Positions 1 through 10,899 are shown, numbered from the stretch's first letter. The stretch is DNA of 33,740 nucleotides from an uncultured Clostridia bacterium (GCA_934167685.1 CAKPLQ010000012.1:1-33740), one strand, 5' to 3'. Notes: generated by a model not told the origin, from the sequence alone. Made by a program: numbers and translations.

Positions 1-6
1 GTTCAT
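1..6 (-). CDS. Start of a divergent gene leaving the window (partial)
   Basis: On the minus strand an ATG at positions 6-4 is preceded by GAAAGGAG (complement of 13-20) with a six-base spacer, an ideal Clostridia ribosome binding site. Only Met and the start of the next codon (AAC) lie inside the window, so the product is unknown. It would be transcribed divergently from the pilus operon. The call rests only on the ribosome-binding-site and start-codon geometry. Confidence 0.45.
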
Positions 7-199
7 TTTCTACTCCTTTCACGAACACAAAAAATATGATGCGTAAATAAAATTTACACACCATATAATACACTATCTGAAAAAGCAGAAACTTACGAAA
101 AGCAAACTAATAAAAAGAGCAATAATATTAGTAATAATAGTAAGTGCGATAATTGGTATATATGCAATAATAAATCGAAAAAATATAACCAAAACAGAG

Positions 200-3100
200 A
201 TGACATCAGAATTACAAAGAACGCAAGCATATGAAGATGTAAAAGATGGAGACAATGCAATAACAGACACAGATGGAAACACATTAAATGCAGTAAAATT
301 TGATGCGTTTTTCTTAAAAGACAAAAATGGAGATGGAATAGCAGAATCAATAAGAGGAACATGTAACGAAGTAGCAAATCAAGCAAATCTTTATATGGAA
401 TTAAGTGTATTAGAAGAAGGGCATTTAACAAACGGAAAAATAACAATAAATGCAGACAACTTTTACTTTAACACATCAATAGTAAAAGACAATGAGGTAA
501 AAGGAAATTACATATCTTCTAACACCAAAGAAATAGACTTAAATGACATAGGAAATGGAACACAAAAATTATTAATAGGTTCAGTACGTTCTGGTGATTA
601 TTCAAATTCATATAATAAAGCATCAGCAATAGGAAATGATACAAGCAAATATAGCAAAGAAAATTCAGTAACATTTTCTGGAACATTTGTAGACAGTGAC
701 GGAAACGAAAAAGCATTTTCCAAAACAGTACCATTTATGGTAGACTGGTATGGAACAGTAAATGCACAGATAGAGCCAAAAGCACAAACAGTTGAAGTAA
801 AACAAATGGAAGATTTATCAAAAGAAGAAGGTTTAGAACTAAAATTTGATATAAGAACTTCAGAAACAAATAATCAATTAATAATGCAAAGTTCAGAAAT
901 TACAGGAACAATACCAGAACTAAATGGACATAAAGCAACATCAGTAAAAATTTCTGGAACAAATGTAACATATACATATGATGCAGAAACAGGAAAATAT
1001 ACAGCTATAAGAGAAGCTGTTATAGATGAGAATGGTAAAGTAACCTCAAATGCATATTCATATACATCATCATCAACCAAATATAACACATTTAATTTCA
1101 CGATAGTATATCCAATAGAAGCATATCAAGAAATGGGAGAAGATATTACAAACTTCCAATTAGCAATACCAGTAGAAGCTGTTAATAAAGGATATAACAA
1201 TCCTAATGAAGAAGACGGATTTGTAAATCCATATGTATCAGATACAGCAACAGGAGTAGTAACAACAACGTGGAGATTAAAACAAGAGCAGACATATTCA
1301 GCAAGCTTTTCAGTATATGTAGGAAACTATATGGGAACACCATATTATAGTTATGTAGTATCCAAAAAGAAACCAATTAATATTTATAATGGTATATCAT
1401 TAGAAGAAAAAGATGATAAATATACAGTACAATGGAGAGCCTATACAGGAACAAATGGTGTAACAGATGGAATAATAATGAACGAAACTACCAATAAAAC
1501 AGATGAGTTTTTGAATACATCGGCAAAATATGTATCAATGGAAGAATTAACAACAAACACAGGAATTTATTTTAGTGGAGCAACAGATACTTTAAAAGCA
1601 GATGGATGGATTAAAGTTTATGACGCTGATAATGGAACATTATTAAAAACATTTACAGCAAATAATTGGGGCAGTTATACATCATCAAATCCATATAAAT
1701 ACGAATCATCAGTAAAACATATAAAAGTAGAAACAAGCAGTACAAATGCTAATAGCTATTTCTATGTAAACAATATTAAAGAACTTGATGATGAATATAT
1801 AACAACAAACTACACAAGAGAAGAATTTGATAATTTAACATATATTTACAGTTATTTAGATGGATATATGATAAAACCAAAAGCAGATGCAAGTGAAGCA
1901 ACAACATATTATTATAAAGCAACAGCAAGTAATAAAGCATTATATGCAGAGCCAACATCTGTAGCAACAATAGCAATTAAAGAAAATACAATATCAACAC
2001 ACACAACAGCAGAACATCAAAAAATAACAATATCTACAGTTACATCTGGTTATAATGAACAAGGATGGAAAAATGGTACATTTTTAGTACAAATACCAAG
2101 TGAAGTAATTTTAACAGAAGTTAATGAAGTAACAACAAATAACGAAAATGTAAAAATAACAGCATATGATGTTTACGAGGATTCTGGAAACTACTACATA
2201 AAAATATTAACAGAATGTGCAAATGAAGAAACATTTAATATTGTTGTAGATTGTGACTTAACTCCAGACCCAAGAATTACGAAAACAACAAAACAAGTAA
2301 AACTATGGGCAATAAATGAAACAGCATGTGACTACTATTATAAAGGTGCAGACACATATGATATAGACGGAGATGCAAACACAACAGAAATGGTAAACTA
2401 TAGAGAAACCGCATTAACATTTGACCCAGGTTCAAGTTTAAGCACAACACAAACAGGAAGTAACTATGGAGAAGATGGTGGAGTAACAATTGCACCAAGA
2501 GTTGCAAAAACAGATAAAAATCAAAGAACAGCAACAATTACAGTTTCTGCAACAAATAACTACACATATGATATACAAGATGTAAAAATTCTTGGAGTAG
2601 TACCATTTGAAGGAAATAAATATGTAATAAGTGGAAATGATTTAGGTTCAACATTTACAACATATATGAGTAATAGTGGAATATCAACATTAACAAATGC
2701 AGTAAAAGATAAAGTAACTATTTACTACTCAACAAGTGAAAGACCAAACGAGAATTTATCAGATACATCAAATGGTTGGAAATTAGCAAGTGATGTAGAA
2801 GATTGGGCAAAAATAAAAACATATTTAATAGTACTAGATAATTCACACAAATTAGCATCAGGAGATAAAATAGAATTTGAATATGAAATTCAAATACCAC
2901 AAGGCGTAGATTATAATGAAGTATCATATTCAGAGCATGCAATATATTTTGCATTAAGCACAGACGAAGGATTATATTATACATCAACAGGTTCAGCAAA
3001 ATTAGGATTTATGATTGCAAAACAATATGACTTAGAAATTGTAAAATATCAAAAAAATTCAAATAAAACGTTACAAGGAATTACATTTGCTGTTACAGAA

Positions 3101-6100
3101 GATGGAGCAGATACAAGTTCAATAAAAGTAACAGATAAAGATGGTAAAATTGTAATTACAGGCTTATATGTAGAAAGATATTATACAATAAAAGAGATAA
3201 AGACAACTGATGATTATGTATTAAATGGAGAAGAAATAAAATTCTATACATATACAAAAATAAACGAAGATGGTTCAGAAAGCTTGTACCTAACATATCC
3301 AAGCAAAGAAAGTGAGACAGCAAAATTAAATGCAATTTATGATACAGTACAATCAGATGAGGTAGTGGCTCCATCTGCAGGAAATGATTATAAAATTCAA
3401 ATAAAAATACAAGACGAAGTAAAAGCAAAACTTGCAATAAATAAAACAGATACAGCAGGACAAGCATTAAAAAATATTAAATTTAGAATAACAGGAGAAG
3501 GAAAAGACGGAGAAATATTAACAACAGATAAGAACGGAAATATTAGTTTATCTGGACTTTATCTAGACAAAGAATATACATTAGAAGAAATAAAAGCAGA
3601 TAAATATTATGTGCCACAAACTCCAATTAAATTTACTATAACAAATAACAATGGAACATTCGAATTAAAATATACAGATAATGGTTCAACAAAAACAAAA
3701 CAAATAACAACAGTAGATGAAATACCTACAATTAATTTGAATTTGCAAAACGAAAAAATACCTACATATAGTTTACAATTAACAAAATATGCAAAAGGCG
3801 AAAAAGACTCTAGCGGAAATGATAAAACATTAGAAAAGGCACAATATTTAATAACAGGAGAGGGAATAAAAACAGGAGGAAAAGTTTTCACAACAAATTC
3901 TGATGGAGTACTTACAATTAATGATTTATACGAATATGTTGATGGAAAATATATAACAGGGAAATACACAATAAAAGAGATTTATGCACCAGAAGGATAT
4001 TCTTTAGATGCTACAGAACTTAAGTTTAAAGCATATAGAGAAAATGGAACATTGAAAATACAAATTCTTGATGGAGAGTCAGTAATTAGAACAATTACAC
4101 AAGAAGGTTCTGATACTTCTGAAAAGGATTTAAATATTAAAGATGCTAGTTCTTCAACACCAGTAATTCAAATTGGTGTTGAGGATGGACAAATATTTTC
4201 TATTTACAAATATTATCAAAATGGAACAACTAGCAAGAAAACTCCAATTGCAGGCACTAGATTTAAAATTACAGATACAAAAGGTAATTATGTAACAGGT
4301 TCTGATGGAAAAATTGTTGGAGAATGGTTTGATACAACACCAGCACAATTACCAGTTCCAGATATAACACTATCTTCTACAGGTACATATCAGTGGACAC
4401 AAAGAGATGATGGAACTTGGGAGAGTACAGGAATTTATCATCAAGCAAGTAAAACAACTACATTAACATCAAATGAAATTGAATTAAAACAATCAGCAAC
4501 ACTTAAATTTGATTGGTCTGTATCTTCAGAAAGTGTAAGTTATGACTATGTTTATTATACAATTACAGATTTAAACACTAATAAAGCTGTAAATGGAACA
4601 GGAACATCAACAAAGATAGGCGGAACCAGTTATGGAAAGGTGTATGACAGTTTGAAATTTTTAAATGTTTCTTTAGACTTACCAGCAGGAAAATATAAGA
4701 TAGGATTTACATATAGAAAAGATGGTTCAGGGGATAGTGGGCTAGATGCAGCATTTGTAAGGAATATTAGATTTGAACAAAAAGAAGTTGAAAAAACAGG
4801 TTATTATGCAGTAACAACAGACTCAAATGGATTGATATCAGCAAACTTACCAGAAGGCTTATATAAAGCAATAGAAGTATATACAGATGATAGATATGTA
4901 TTACCAGAAAATGAAGCAGATAGAACATACTATTTTGGAATAGGTTCATCTAGGGCACAGACGTTTGACTGGGTAACAGGTTTAACAGGGCAAGGATGGA
5001 ACTATGTAAATTCAGTAGATTCAACAAAAGACGGAGGAACAATAGCTGTAGGTTCATTCTCTAAATATTCTACAGATGTTGTAGATAATGCTGTTGATGG
5101 AATTGATATAGACAATGATGGAACAGTTGATAAAATTTCAGAAGGAAGCAATGATGGATTAATAATATCATATGATTCTGATGGAAAAGTGGTTTGGGCA
5201 AAATCATTTGGAGGAGACAGTGATGATGCGTTAAACAAAGTTATACAAACTTCTGATGGAGGATATGTTGCAGTAGGATATGCTGAAAGTAATTCTGTAA
5301 AATATGATGGAAATGTAATAAGCGAAATTTCAAGAACATCAACAGATAGTTTATCACAAAAAGATGCGATATTATTAAAATTAGATGAAAACGGAAATTA
5401 TCAATGGGGCTTAAGAATTGGTGGAACTGGTGATGAAGAAATTCAATCAGTAATAGAAACAAGCCAAGGAAACTATGCAATATCAGGAAATTATTATAGT
5501 TCACCATTCAACTTCTATGATAGAGCAGGAACGGAAGTTAAAGGAACTATGACAAATGCAGGCGAAAGAGATGCATTTGTTGCATCATATTCAGAAACAG
5601 GTGTATATCAATGGAGTCAAACAATAGGTGGAACAAATAATCAAGATGCACCAGATTTAACAGAATATTCTGCTGGAATTGCAGTAGCATCAAATTCATC
5701 TACATCAGCACGTATAAGTTTATACAGTTTAACAGGTACATCTATAAAAAATGCATTTACAATAGGTACTGGAACAAGCAAAATAACAAGCTTAGATACA
5801 TCAGCAGATGGAAACATTATTGCAGGTGTAAACTATACAGGAACACAATTTGATGCAGGTATTTACAAAGTAACAGCAACAGGAGCATCTACAAGAATTT
5901 ATGAATTAACAGGTACTTATGATGAATATGTATCAGATGTAAAGGTAACATCAGATGGAGGAATTTTATTTGGAGGATGGTATTATTCAAAAGATACAGC
6001 AGGTAGTGATGGAACTACATTTGAAGAAAAATCTGGAGAATATGCGTGTGATGGATATGTAATAAAATTAAACTCTAAAAATGAAGTTGAATATTCAAGT

Positions 6101-7786
6101 AGATTATATGGGGACGACTATGATGGAGTAACAACAGTAGCGGAGACAAAAAATGGAGCATTAGTAGCAGGAGGATTTTTCAATTCTTCTACATTAAGCG
6201 CAACAAATTGTGAAATAGAAAAAGATGAAGAAGATACGACTCAGAAAGAACAATTGCTAACCAGAGTAGGAAATTCAGAAGCATTTGTAATAGAGTTAGG
6301 AGCATCAGGAGCAGAAGTTCCAGAAGCACAAAAACTTGAAGTAGAAAACCAAGTAAAAACATTTAAAGTAACAACAGAAGTTAAGAAAACTAATAATGTA
6401 GCAGGTGGAGACATAGATGGACAAACTGGAATAACAATTGATGGAGTAGAATATACACAAGATGGTATTCGTTATGTAGAAAAAGTAGAATATGGAAAAA
6501 ATTCTACAAAAACAATAAAAATAACACCTGATGCAAATTATGTAATAAGTAGTATAACAATAAATGGCGAAGAATATACAAACTTTACAACAGCTGATGA
6601 TGGAACAGTAACATTACCAATATTCGAGGATATGAAAGAAAATAAACACATCATAGTACAATTTAGTAATACAATATCAAATATAGAAGTAAACCACTTC
6701 TTATGGACAAAGAATGGTGGTGCAACAACAACAAAAGTTGCAGAAACGCAAACAAGTACAGGTGATGTTGGAACAAATTACGAAACGATACCAGATACTG
6801 ATATAGAATATGAAATAATAACAAATGCAGACTATTATGGTGATAATATACCAGAAGGATTAAATGCAGATGATTATTATATTCCGGATAATTATAAGGG
6901 AACATATGAAGAAGGTACAAAACAAGTAATAAACTATTATTACAAAGAAAAAACTTATAAATTAACAGTACATCATTATATAGATGGAACAAGCAAATCA
7001 GTTCCTTTAAAAGGTTCAACAACAGGCGAAACAGTTGCAGACGAAATAACAGAAGACTTTAGCAAAGGTGCAGAATATACAACATCACAAGCTAGTGAAG
7101 ATAAAATAGATTATTCAATATACGAATTAGTAGGAACACCAGAAAATGCTATAGGAAATATTACAGAAGATACAGAAGTAACCTATTATTATAAAGTTAA
7201 AACTGCTGATATAAAAATAAACAAAGTAGCAGAAGAAGATTATACTAAAACATTGGCAGATACGCAATTCCAATTATACGAACTTGTAGACAACACAGCC
7301 ACATCTGCAAATGAGCTTATAGATACTAAAAATGTAGGTTCAGAGTGGAAATTGGTTGGCATATATGCATCATCAAATACAGGAGTTCTAAAATTAGAAG
7401 AATTGCCAATTAATAAGGAATATAGATTAGTAGAAATAAAATCTTCAGAAGGAAGAATGATTCCAGATGGACAATGGCAAATTCAATTTGTTACTGGAAC
7501 ATATGACAACACAGATACCTCAATAGTTACTATCAATGGAACACCATTAAAAATAAATGCGGTAGGAAATCCGCCGGCAATGATTAAAACTGATGATGGA
7601 CAGTTGTTATTGCCTAATAAGGAATATTACAATTTCCCTACTAGTGGAGGACTAGGACTTAAATCATTCTACAAGATAGGAATTGTAATAATAACTATCG
7701 GAGTTACTTTGGGAGTTCTAATGATAGCCAAAAAAAGCATTTTAGTAAATGCAAGAAATAAAAGGAAAAGGAGAAGAAACAAATGA
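200..7786 (+). CDS. Giant LPXTG-like pilus adhesin/tip pilin
   Basis: A very large (2528-residue) secreted, wall-anchored protein, likely the adhesive tip or ancillary subunit of a sortase pilus. Seen: a DUF11-like region (about 760-935); several SpaA/Cna_B-like prealbumin domains (about 945-1015, 1075-1140, 1190-1280, and a last one near 2335-2460); six blade-like repeats of the TSDGGYVAVGYA type (about 1597-2035), resembling beta-propeller or delta-60 repeats; MucBP-like repeats (about 2150-2335); then FPTSG (2479-2483), a hydrophobic segment and a basic tail (RNKRKRRRNK). The first ATG lacks a ribosome binding site and a signal peptide. The frame stays open upstream to position 47 and encodes a basic-hydrophobic stretch (KRAIILVIIVSAIIGIYAII) that looks like the true signal sequence, but the only plausible start there is CTG at 77. 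The stop overlaps the next gene as ATGA. The ligand is unknown. Confidence 0.85.
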   Translation: MTSELQRTQAYEDVKDGDNAITDTDGNTLNAVKFDAFFLKDKNGDGIAESIRGTCNEVANQANLYMELSVLEEGHLTNGKITINADNFYFNTSIVKDNEVKGNYISSNTKEIDLNDIGNGTQKLLIGSVRSGDYSNSYNKASAIGNDTSKYSKENSVTFSGTFVDSDGNEKAFSKTVPFMVDWYGTVNAQIEPKAQTVEVKQMEDLSKEEGLELKFDIRTSETNNQLIMQSSEITGTIPELNGHKATSVKISGTNVTYTYDAETGKYTAIREAVIDENGKVTSNAYSYTSSSTKYNTFNFTIVYPIEAYQEMGEDITNFQLAIPVEAVNKGYNNPNEEDGFVNPYVSDTATGVVTTTWRLKQEQTYSASFSVYVGNYMGTPYYSYVVSKKKPINIYNGISLEEKDDKYTVQWRAYTGTNGVTDGIIMNETTNKTDEFLNTSAKYVSMEELTTNTGIYFSGATDTLKADGWIKVYDADNGTLLKTFTANNWGSYTSSNPYKYESSVKHIKVETSSTNANSYFYVNNIKELDDEYITTNYTREEFDNLTYIYSYLDGYMIKPKADASEATTYYYKATASNKALYAEPTSVATIAIKENTISTHTTAEHQKITISTVTSGYNEQGWKNGTFLVQIPSEVILTEVNEVTTNNENVKITAYDVYEDSGNYYIKILTECANEETFNIVVDCDLTPDPRITKTTKQVKLWAINETACDYYYKGADTYDIDGDANTTEMVNYRETALTFDPGSSLSTTQTGSNYGEDGGVTIAPRVAKTDKNQRTATITVSATNNYTYDIQDVKILGVVPFEGNKYVISGNDLGSTFTTYMSNSGISTLTNAVKDKVTIYYSTSERPNENLSDTSNGWKLASDVEDWAKIKTYLIVLDNSHKLASGDKIEFEYEIQIPQGVDYNEVSYSEHAIYFALSTDEGLYYTSTGSAKLGFMIAKQYDLEIVKYQKNSNKTLQGITFAVTEDGADTSSIKVTDKDGKIVITGLYVERYYTIKEIKTTDDYVLNGEEIKFYTYTKINEDGSESLYLTYPSKESETAKLNAIYDTVQSDEVVAPSAGNDYKIQIKIQDEVKAKLAINKTDTAGQALKNIKFRITGEGKDGEILTTDKNGNISLSGLYLDKEYTLEEIKADKYYVPQTPIKFTITNNNGTFELKYTDNGSTKTKQITTVDEIPTINLNLQNEKIPTYSLQLTKYAKGEKDSSGNDKTLEKAQYLITGEGIKTGGKVFTTNSDGVLTINDLYEYVDGKYITGKYTIKEIYAPEGYSLDATELKFKAYRENGTLKIQILDGESVIRTITQEGSDTSEKDLNIKDASSSTPVIQIGVEDGQIFSIYKYYQNGTTSKKTPIAGTRFKITDTKGNYVTGSDGKIVGEWFDTTPAQLPVPDITLSSTGTYQWTQRDDGTWESTGIYHQASKTTTLTSNEIELKQSATLKFDWSVSSESVSYDYVYYTITDLNTNKAVNGTGTSTKIGGTSYGKVYDSLKFLNVSLDLPAGKYKIGFTYRKDGSGDSGLDAAFVRNIRFEQKEVEKTGYYAVTTDSNGLISANLPEGLYKAIEVYTDDRYVLPENEADRTYYFGIGSSRAQTFDWVTGLTGQGWNYVNSVDSTKDGGTIAVGSFSKYSTDVVDNAVDGIDIDNDGTVDKISEGSNDGLIISYDSDGKVVWAKSFGGDSDDALNKVIQTSDGGYVAVGYAESNSVKYDGNVISEISRTSTDSLSQKDAILLKLDENGNYQWGLRIGGTGDEEIQSVIETSQGNYAISGNYYSSPFNFYDRAGTEVKGTMTNAGERDAFVASYSETGVYQWSQTIGGTNNQDAPDLTEYSAGIAVASNSSTSARISLYSLTGTSIKNAFTIGTGTSKITSLDTSADGNIIAGVNYTGTQFDAGIYKVTATGASTRIYELTGTYDEYVSDVKVTSDGGILFGGWYYSKDTAGSDGTTFEEKSGEYACDGYVIKLNSKNEVEYSSRLYGDDYDGVTTVAETKNGALVAGGFFNSSTLSATNCEIEKDEEDTTQKEQLLTRVGNSEAFVIELGASGAEVPEAQKLEVENQVKTFKVTTEVKKTNNVAGGDIDGQTGITIDGVEYTQDGIRYVEKVEYGKNSTKTIKITPDANYVISSITINGEEYTNFTTADDGTVTLPIFEDMKENKHIIVQFSNTISNIEVNHFLWTKNGGATTTKVAETQTSTGDVGTNYETIPDTDIEYEIITNADYYGDNIPEGLNADDYYIPDNYKGTYEEGTKQVINYYYKEKTYKLTVHHYIDGTSKSVPLKGSTTGETVADEITEDFSKGAEYTTSQASEDKIDYSIYELVGTPENAIGNITEDTEVTYYYKVKTADIKINKVAEEDYTKTLADTQFQLYELVDNTATSANELIDTKNVGSEWKLVGIYASSNTGVLKLEELPINKEYRLVEIKSSEGRMIPDGQWQIQFVTGTYDNTDTSIVTINGTPLKINAVGNPPAMIKTDDGQLLLPNKEYYNFPTSGGLGLKSFYKIGIVIITIGVTLGVLMIAKKSILVNARNKRKRRRNK

Positions 7787-9333
7787 AAGAAAAAACACTT
7801 TTTAAAATTTTAGCAATTAGTATTGCTATAGTTCTAATGATAATGGGATTAAATTTACCAGCATTTGCAAGTATTACAACTACAACAAACACAAAAGACA
7901 TTACTGTTTCTGGAATAGAAGCAGGAGTACAAGTATCAGCATATCAATTAACAACAGTTAATTATGATTATACAGCTGACCAACCACAAGCTGTACCATA
8001 CACATGGAATAGCAGTGTAAAAACATGGGTAGATGCAAATTATTCAGCATATTCAGAACCAGAAAATTTCTATAAAAATGTAACAAGTAATTCAGACGAA
8101 GCAAAAGAATTTTATAGTGCATTAGCAGCAGCTATAAAAGGTGGAACAGTTACATTAACAGCTAAAACAGAAACTGTAGCAGGAACAGCTTCATATCCTG
8201 TAACAGAAGATAAATTATCAGGAAGTGTTACATTTGCCGGATGTGAAATGGGAACATATTTAGTTTTAATTGAAAATGGGTATATGGTTTATACGCCATC
8301 AGTAATAAACTTAACACCAGAATTCAATAATGATACAAAACAATGGGTTTTATCAGACTCCACAGCTGTAACAGTAAAAGCAACAAAACCACAAATTACA
8401 AAAACAGTTACAGATGAAGCAAAAACAAAAGACAACTACAGTACAAAAGATTCAATACCATTTACAATAGTAGCAGATGTACCAACATATGTTACAGGAA
8501 GTTTATCAAAAACATATAAAGTAGGCGATACTTTAAGTAATGGTTTAACTGTAGACAAAGCAACAATTAAAGTTGTTGGACAAAAAGGTTCTGCAACACC
8601 TGTTGATTTAACAGAAACAACAGATTATACACTTACATCTAAAGGAAATACAGCATTTGAAGTTGATTTTAAATATGACCAAATTAAGAATTATGACAAA
8701 GTAAAAGTTACTTATACTGCAAAATTAACAGCTGGAGCTTCAACAAATGTTGGTGGTGCTGGAAATACAAATACAGCAACATTAACATATAGTAATAACC
8801 CATATGTAGCAGATAGTATTCAAACACAAGAAACAAGTAATAAAGTATTTACATATGGTGCAGAAATTACAAAAACAGATAAAACAACAGGAAATGCATT
8901 AGCAGGTGCAGAATTTGAATTATTAAGTGATGATACTCAATTATATTTTGTAAAAACAGCAGAAGGATTATATTATCAAGCAAATCAATCAGATGCTGGA
9001 GCAACAACAAATTTAGTTGTTGACAGTAATGGTAAATTAAATATATATGGTTTAGATGCCGGAACATATGGTTTAAAAGAAACAAAAGCCCCAGATGGGT
9101 ACAATAAATCAACAGAAGCAAAAACAATAACACTAACAGATGACAATTTAGATGGAGCTTTAGATGATGAAGAGGGAACAACAGGAATCTACAAATTGAC
9201 ATTTCCAAACTCATCTGGCTTCCAATTACCAATAACAGGTGGTGCTGGAACAGTAGCATTTGTTGCAGGTGGAATTGTATTTGTTGGATTAGGAATTACA
9301 TTATTAGCAATAGCAATCAAAAAAAGGAAATAA
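7783..9333 (+). CDS. Major (backbone) pilin, LPXTG type
   Basis: Probable shaft subunit of the pilus (516 residues), polymerised by the sortases that follow. Seen: an N-terminal signal peptide ending near NLPAFAS; a long Thr/Lys-rich isopeptide-type region; a candidate pilin-motif lysine in VKATKPQITK; a C-terminal Cna_B-like domain with an E-box-like LKETKAPDGYN; the canonical sorting motif LPITG at 482-486, a Gly/Val-rich membrane segment and a KKRK tail. The ATG is overlapped by the upstream stop (ATGA) and has a good AAGGAGA ribosome binding site, so adhesin and backbone are translationally coupled. Gene order (tip, backbone, two sortases) matches known Gram-positive pilus islands. Which lysine forms the inter-subunit bond is inference. 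Confidence 0.88.
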   Translation: MKEKTLFKILAISIAIVLMIMGLNLPAFASITTTTNTKDITVSGIEAGVQVSAYQLTTVNYDYTADQPQAVPYTWNSSVKTWVDANYSAYSEPENFYKNVTSNSDEAKEFYSALAAAIKGGTVTLTAKTETVAGTASYPVTEDKLSGSVTFAGCEMGTYLVLIENGYMVYTPSVINLTPEFNNDTKQWVLSDSTAVTVKATKPQITKTVTDEAKTKDNYSTKDSIPFTIVADVPTYVTGSLSKTYKVGDTLSNGLTVDKATIKVVGQKGSATPVDLTETTDYTLTSKGNTAFEVDFKYDQIKNYDKVKVTYTAKLTAGASTNVGGAGNTNTATLTYSNNPYVADSIQTQETSNKVFTYGAEITKTDKTTGNALAGAEFELLSDDTQLYFVKTAEGLYYQANQSDAGATTNLVVDSNGKLNIYGLDAGTYGLKETKAPDGYNKSTEAKTITLTDDNLDGALDDEEGTTGIYKLTFPNSSGFQLPITGGAGTVAFVAGGIVFVGLGITLLAIAIKKRK

Positions 9334-9336
9334 TAA

Positions 9337-10200
9337 ATGAAAAATAATAATGATAAGATTTTATTAATAATTGCATTAATATTTATATTAGTTGGTACTG
9401 GGATATTTTTATATCCCAGTATTAGCAATTATCTGGCAGAAAAAAATCAAGTAGAAGCAATACGAAATTATGATGAATTAGTAGTAAATCTTGATAAAGC
9501 TAGTTTGGAAGAAGAAAAAAACAAGGCAAAAATATATAACGAAAATTTATCTGGAGACCCAGTTCATGACCCATTTGTTCAAGGTAGTGGCTATGCTTTG
9601 CCAGAAAATTATAAAGAAGTATTAAATTTTGCAGGAGATGGTGTAATGGGATATATAGATATTCCTAAAATATCTGTGTATCTACCAATATATCATGGAA
9701 CAAGTGAAGAGGTATTAGAAAAAGGTGTTGGACATATTCAAAATACATCTGTACCAATAGGGGGAAGTTCAACACAATCTGTATTAACTGGGCATACAGG
9801 ATTGCCAAATGCCGAGCTATTTACAAGGCTTGATGAACTTGTAGTTGGAGATATTTTTTATATTCACGTATTAGAAGATGTATTGACCTATAAAGTGTAT
9901 GAAACGAAGGTGATTTTACCGGATAAAATAGATGAGTTGCAAATAAGCAATGGAAAAGATTTAGTTACTCTAGTAACCTGTACGCCATATGGAGTAAATT
10001 CACATAGATTGTTGGTAAAAGCTGAACGAACAGAATATGAAGAATACAATAAATTGGAATTAAGTAAAGATGAAGAAAAAACGCCAAATAAGAACCATAG
10101 ACAATATTATCTGACAGGTGTGCAAATTGGAATTGTAATATTTGTAGCAATATTACTTATAATAATTCCTGTAATATTAATGAAAAGAAGGAAGAATTAA
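9337..10200 (+). CDS. Class C (pilin-polymerising) sortase
   Basis: A membrane-bound transpeptidase that cleaves LPXTG-like motifs and joins pilin subunits. The protein has 287 residues with an N-terminal membrane anchor (about 8-27) and a C-terminal one followed by KRRK, the two-anchor architecture of class C enzymes. Catalytic residues are visible: His153 in TGHTG, Cys215 in LVTCTPYG and Arg224 in SHRLLVK. The N-terminal DPF motif (in HDPFVQG) matches the lid that occludes the active site in this class. It begins three bases after the backbone pilin stop, so it is in the same operon. Confidence 0.92.
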   Translation: MKNNNDKILLIIALIFILVGTGIFLYPSISNYLAEKNQVEAIRNYDELVVNLDKASLEEEKNKAKIYNENLSGDPVHDPFVQGSGYALPENYKEVLNFAGDGVMGYIDIPKISVYLPIYHGTSEEVLEKGVGHIQNTSVPIGGSSTQSVLTGHTGLPNAELFTRLDELVVGDIFYIHVLEDVLTYKVYETKVILPDKIDELQISNGKDLVTLVTCTPYGVNSHRLLVKAERTEYEEYNKLELSKDEEKTPNKNHRQYYLTGVQIGIVIFVAILLIIIPVILMKRRKN

Positions 10201-10203
10201 AAG

Positions 10204-10899
10204 ATGAGAAAATTAAAAATATTAGCAATATTGTTTATAATGGTAGGTATAATAATAATGTTTTTTCCACAATTGAGTAATTATGTGTATGAGAATAAAG
10301 TAAAATCTGAAAAAGAAGATTTTGTTAATACTGTAGCTAATAATTCTGGTAATACTGAACAAGAGCAATTATTGGAGCAATTATATGAAGATTTAAAAAG
10401 TCAAAATGAAGAACTTTATAGTAATAAACAAGAAAATTTAGTTGACCCATTTTCATACGAACAGCCAAGTATTGACTTAAACAAATATGGAATAACAAAC
10501 AATACTATAGGATATATAAGAATTCCTAAATTAAATATAGAACTTCCAATTTTGTTAGGTGCCAATACAGTGAATATGAAAAAGGGAGCAGTACATTTAA
10601 CTGAAACATCGTATCCAATAGGAGGGGAGAACACAAATAGTGTTATTGCAGCTCATAGAGGATATGGAAAGGCTACTATGTTTAGACATATAGAAAAGCT
10701 TGAAGTTGGAGATGAAATTTTTATTAGAAATTTTAAAGAAGAGCTTACCTATAAAGTGTATGAGTTAAAAATTATTAATCCTGATGATATTAGAGAATTG
10801 GAAATTAAGAGCGGAGATGATATTATAACTTTAATCACTTGCCATCCTTATAGAGTTAATAATCAGAGATATATTGTTAAAGCACAAAGAGCTGGTTAA
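10204..10899 (+). CDS. Second class C-like sortase
   Basis: A second sortase (231 residues) directly behind the first, three bases apart. Seen: N-terminal membrane anchor (about 5-24), a DPF lid-like motif (VDPFSYEQP), catalytic His151 (AAHRGYG), Cys213 (LITCHPYR) and Arg222 (NQRYIVK). Unlike its neighbour it has no C-terminal membrane segment and ends soon after the catalytic Arg. The two enzymes may divide labour, for example polymerisation versus tip joining or wall anchoring, or recognise the two different sorting motifs (FPTSG and LPITG). That division is inference. Confidence 0.88.
   Translation: MRKLKILAILFIMVGIIIMFFPQLSNYVYENKVKSEKEDFVNTVANNSGNTEQEQLLEQLYEDLKSQNEELYSNKQENLVDPFSYEQPSIDLNKYGITNNTIGYIRIPKLNIELPILLGANTVNMKKGAVHLTETSYPIGGENTNSVIAAHRGYGKATMFRHIEKLEVGDEIFIRNFKEELTYKVYELKIINPDDIRELEIKSGDDIITLITCHPYRVNNQRYIVKAQRAG

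Noticed and set aside
93..7022. Many Leu/His-rich minus-strand ORFs under the pilus adhesin
   Set aside because: They are antisense shadows of an AT-rich, Thr/Lys-rich coding frame, with no ribosome binding sites or plausible domains.
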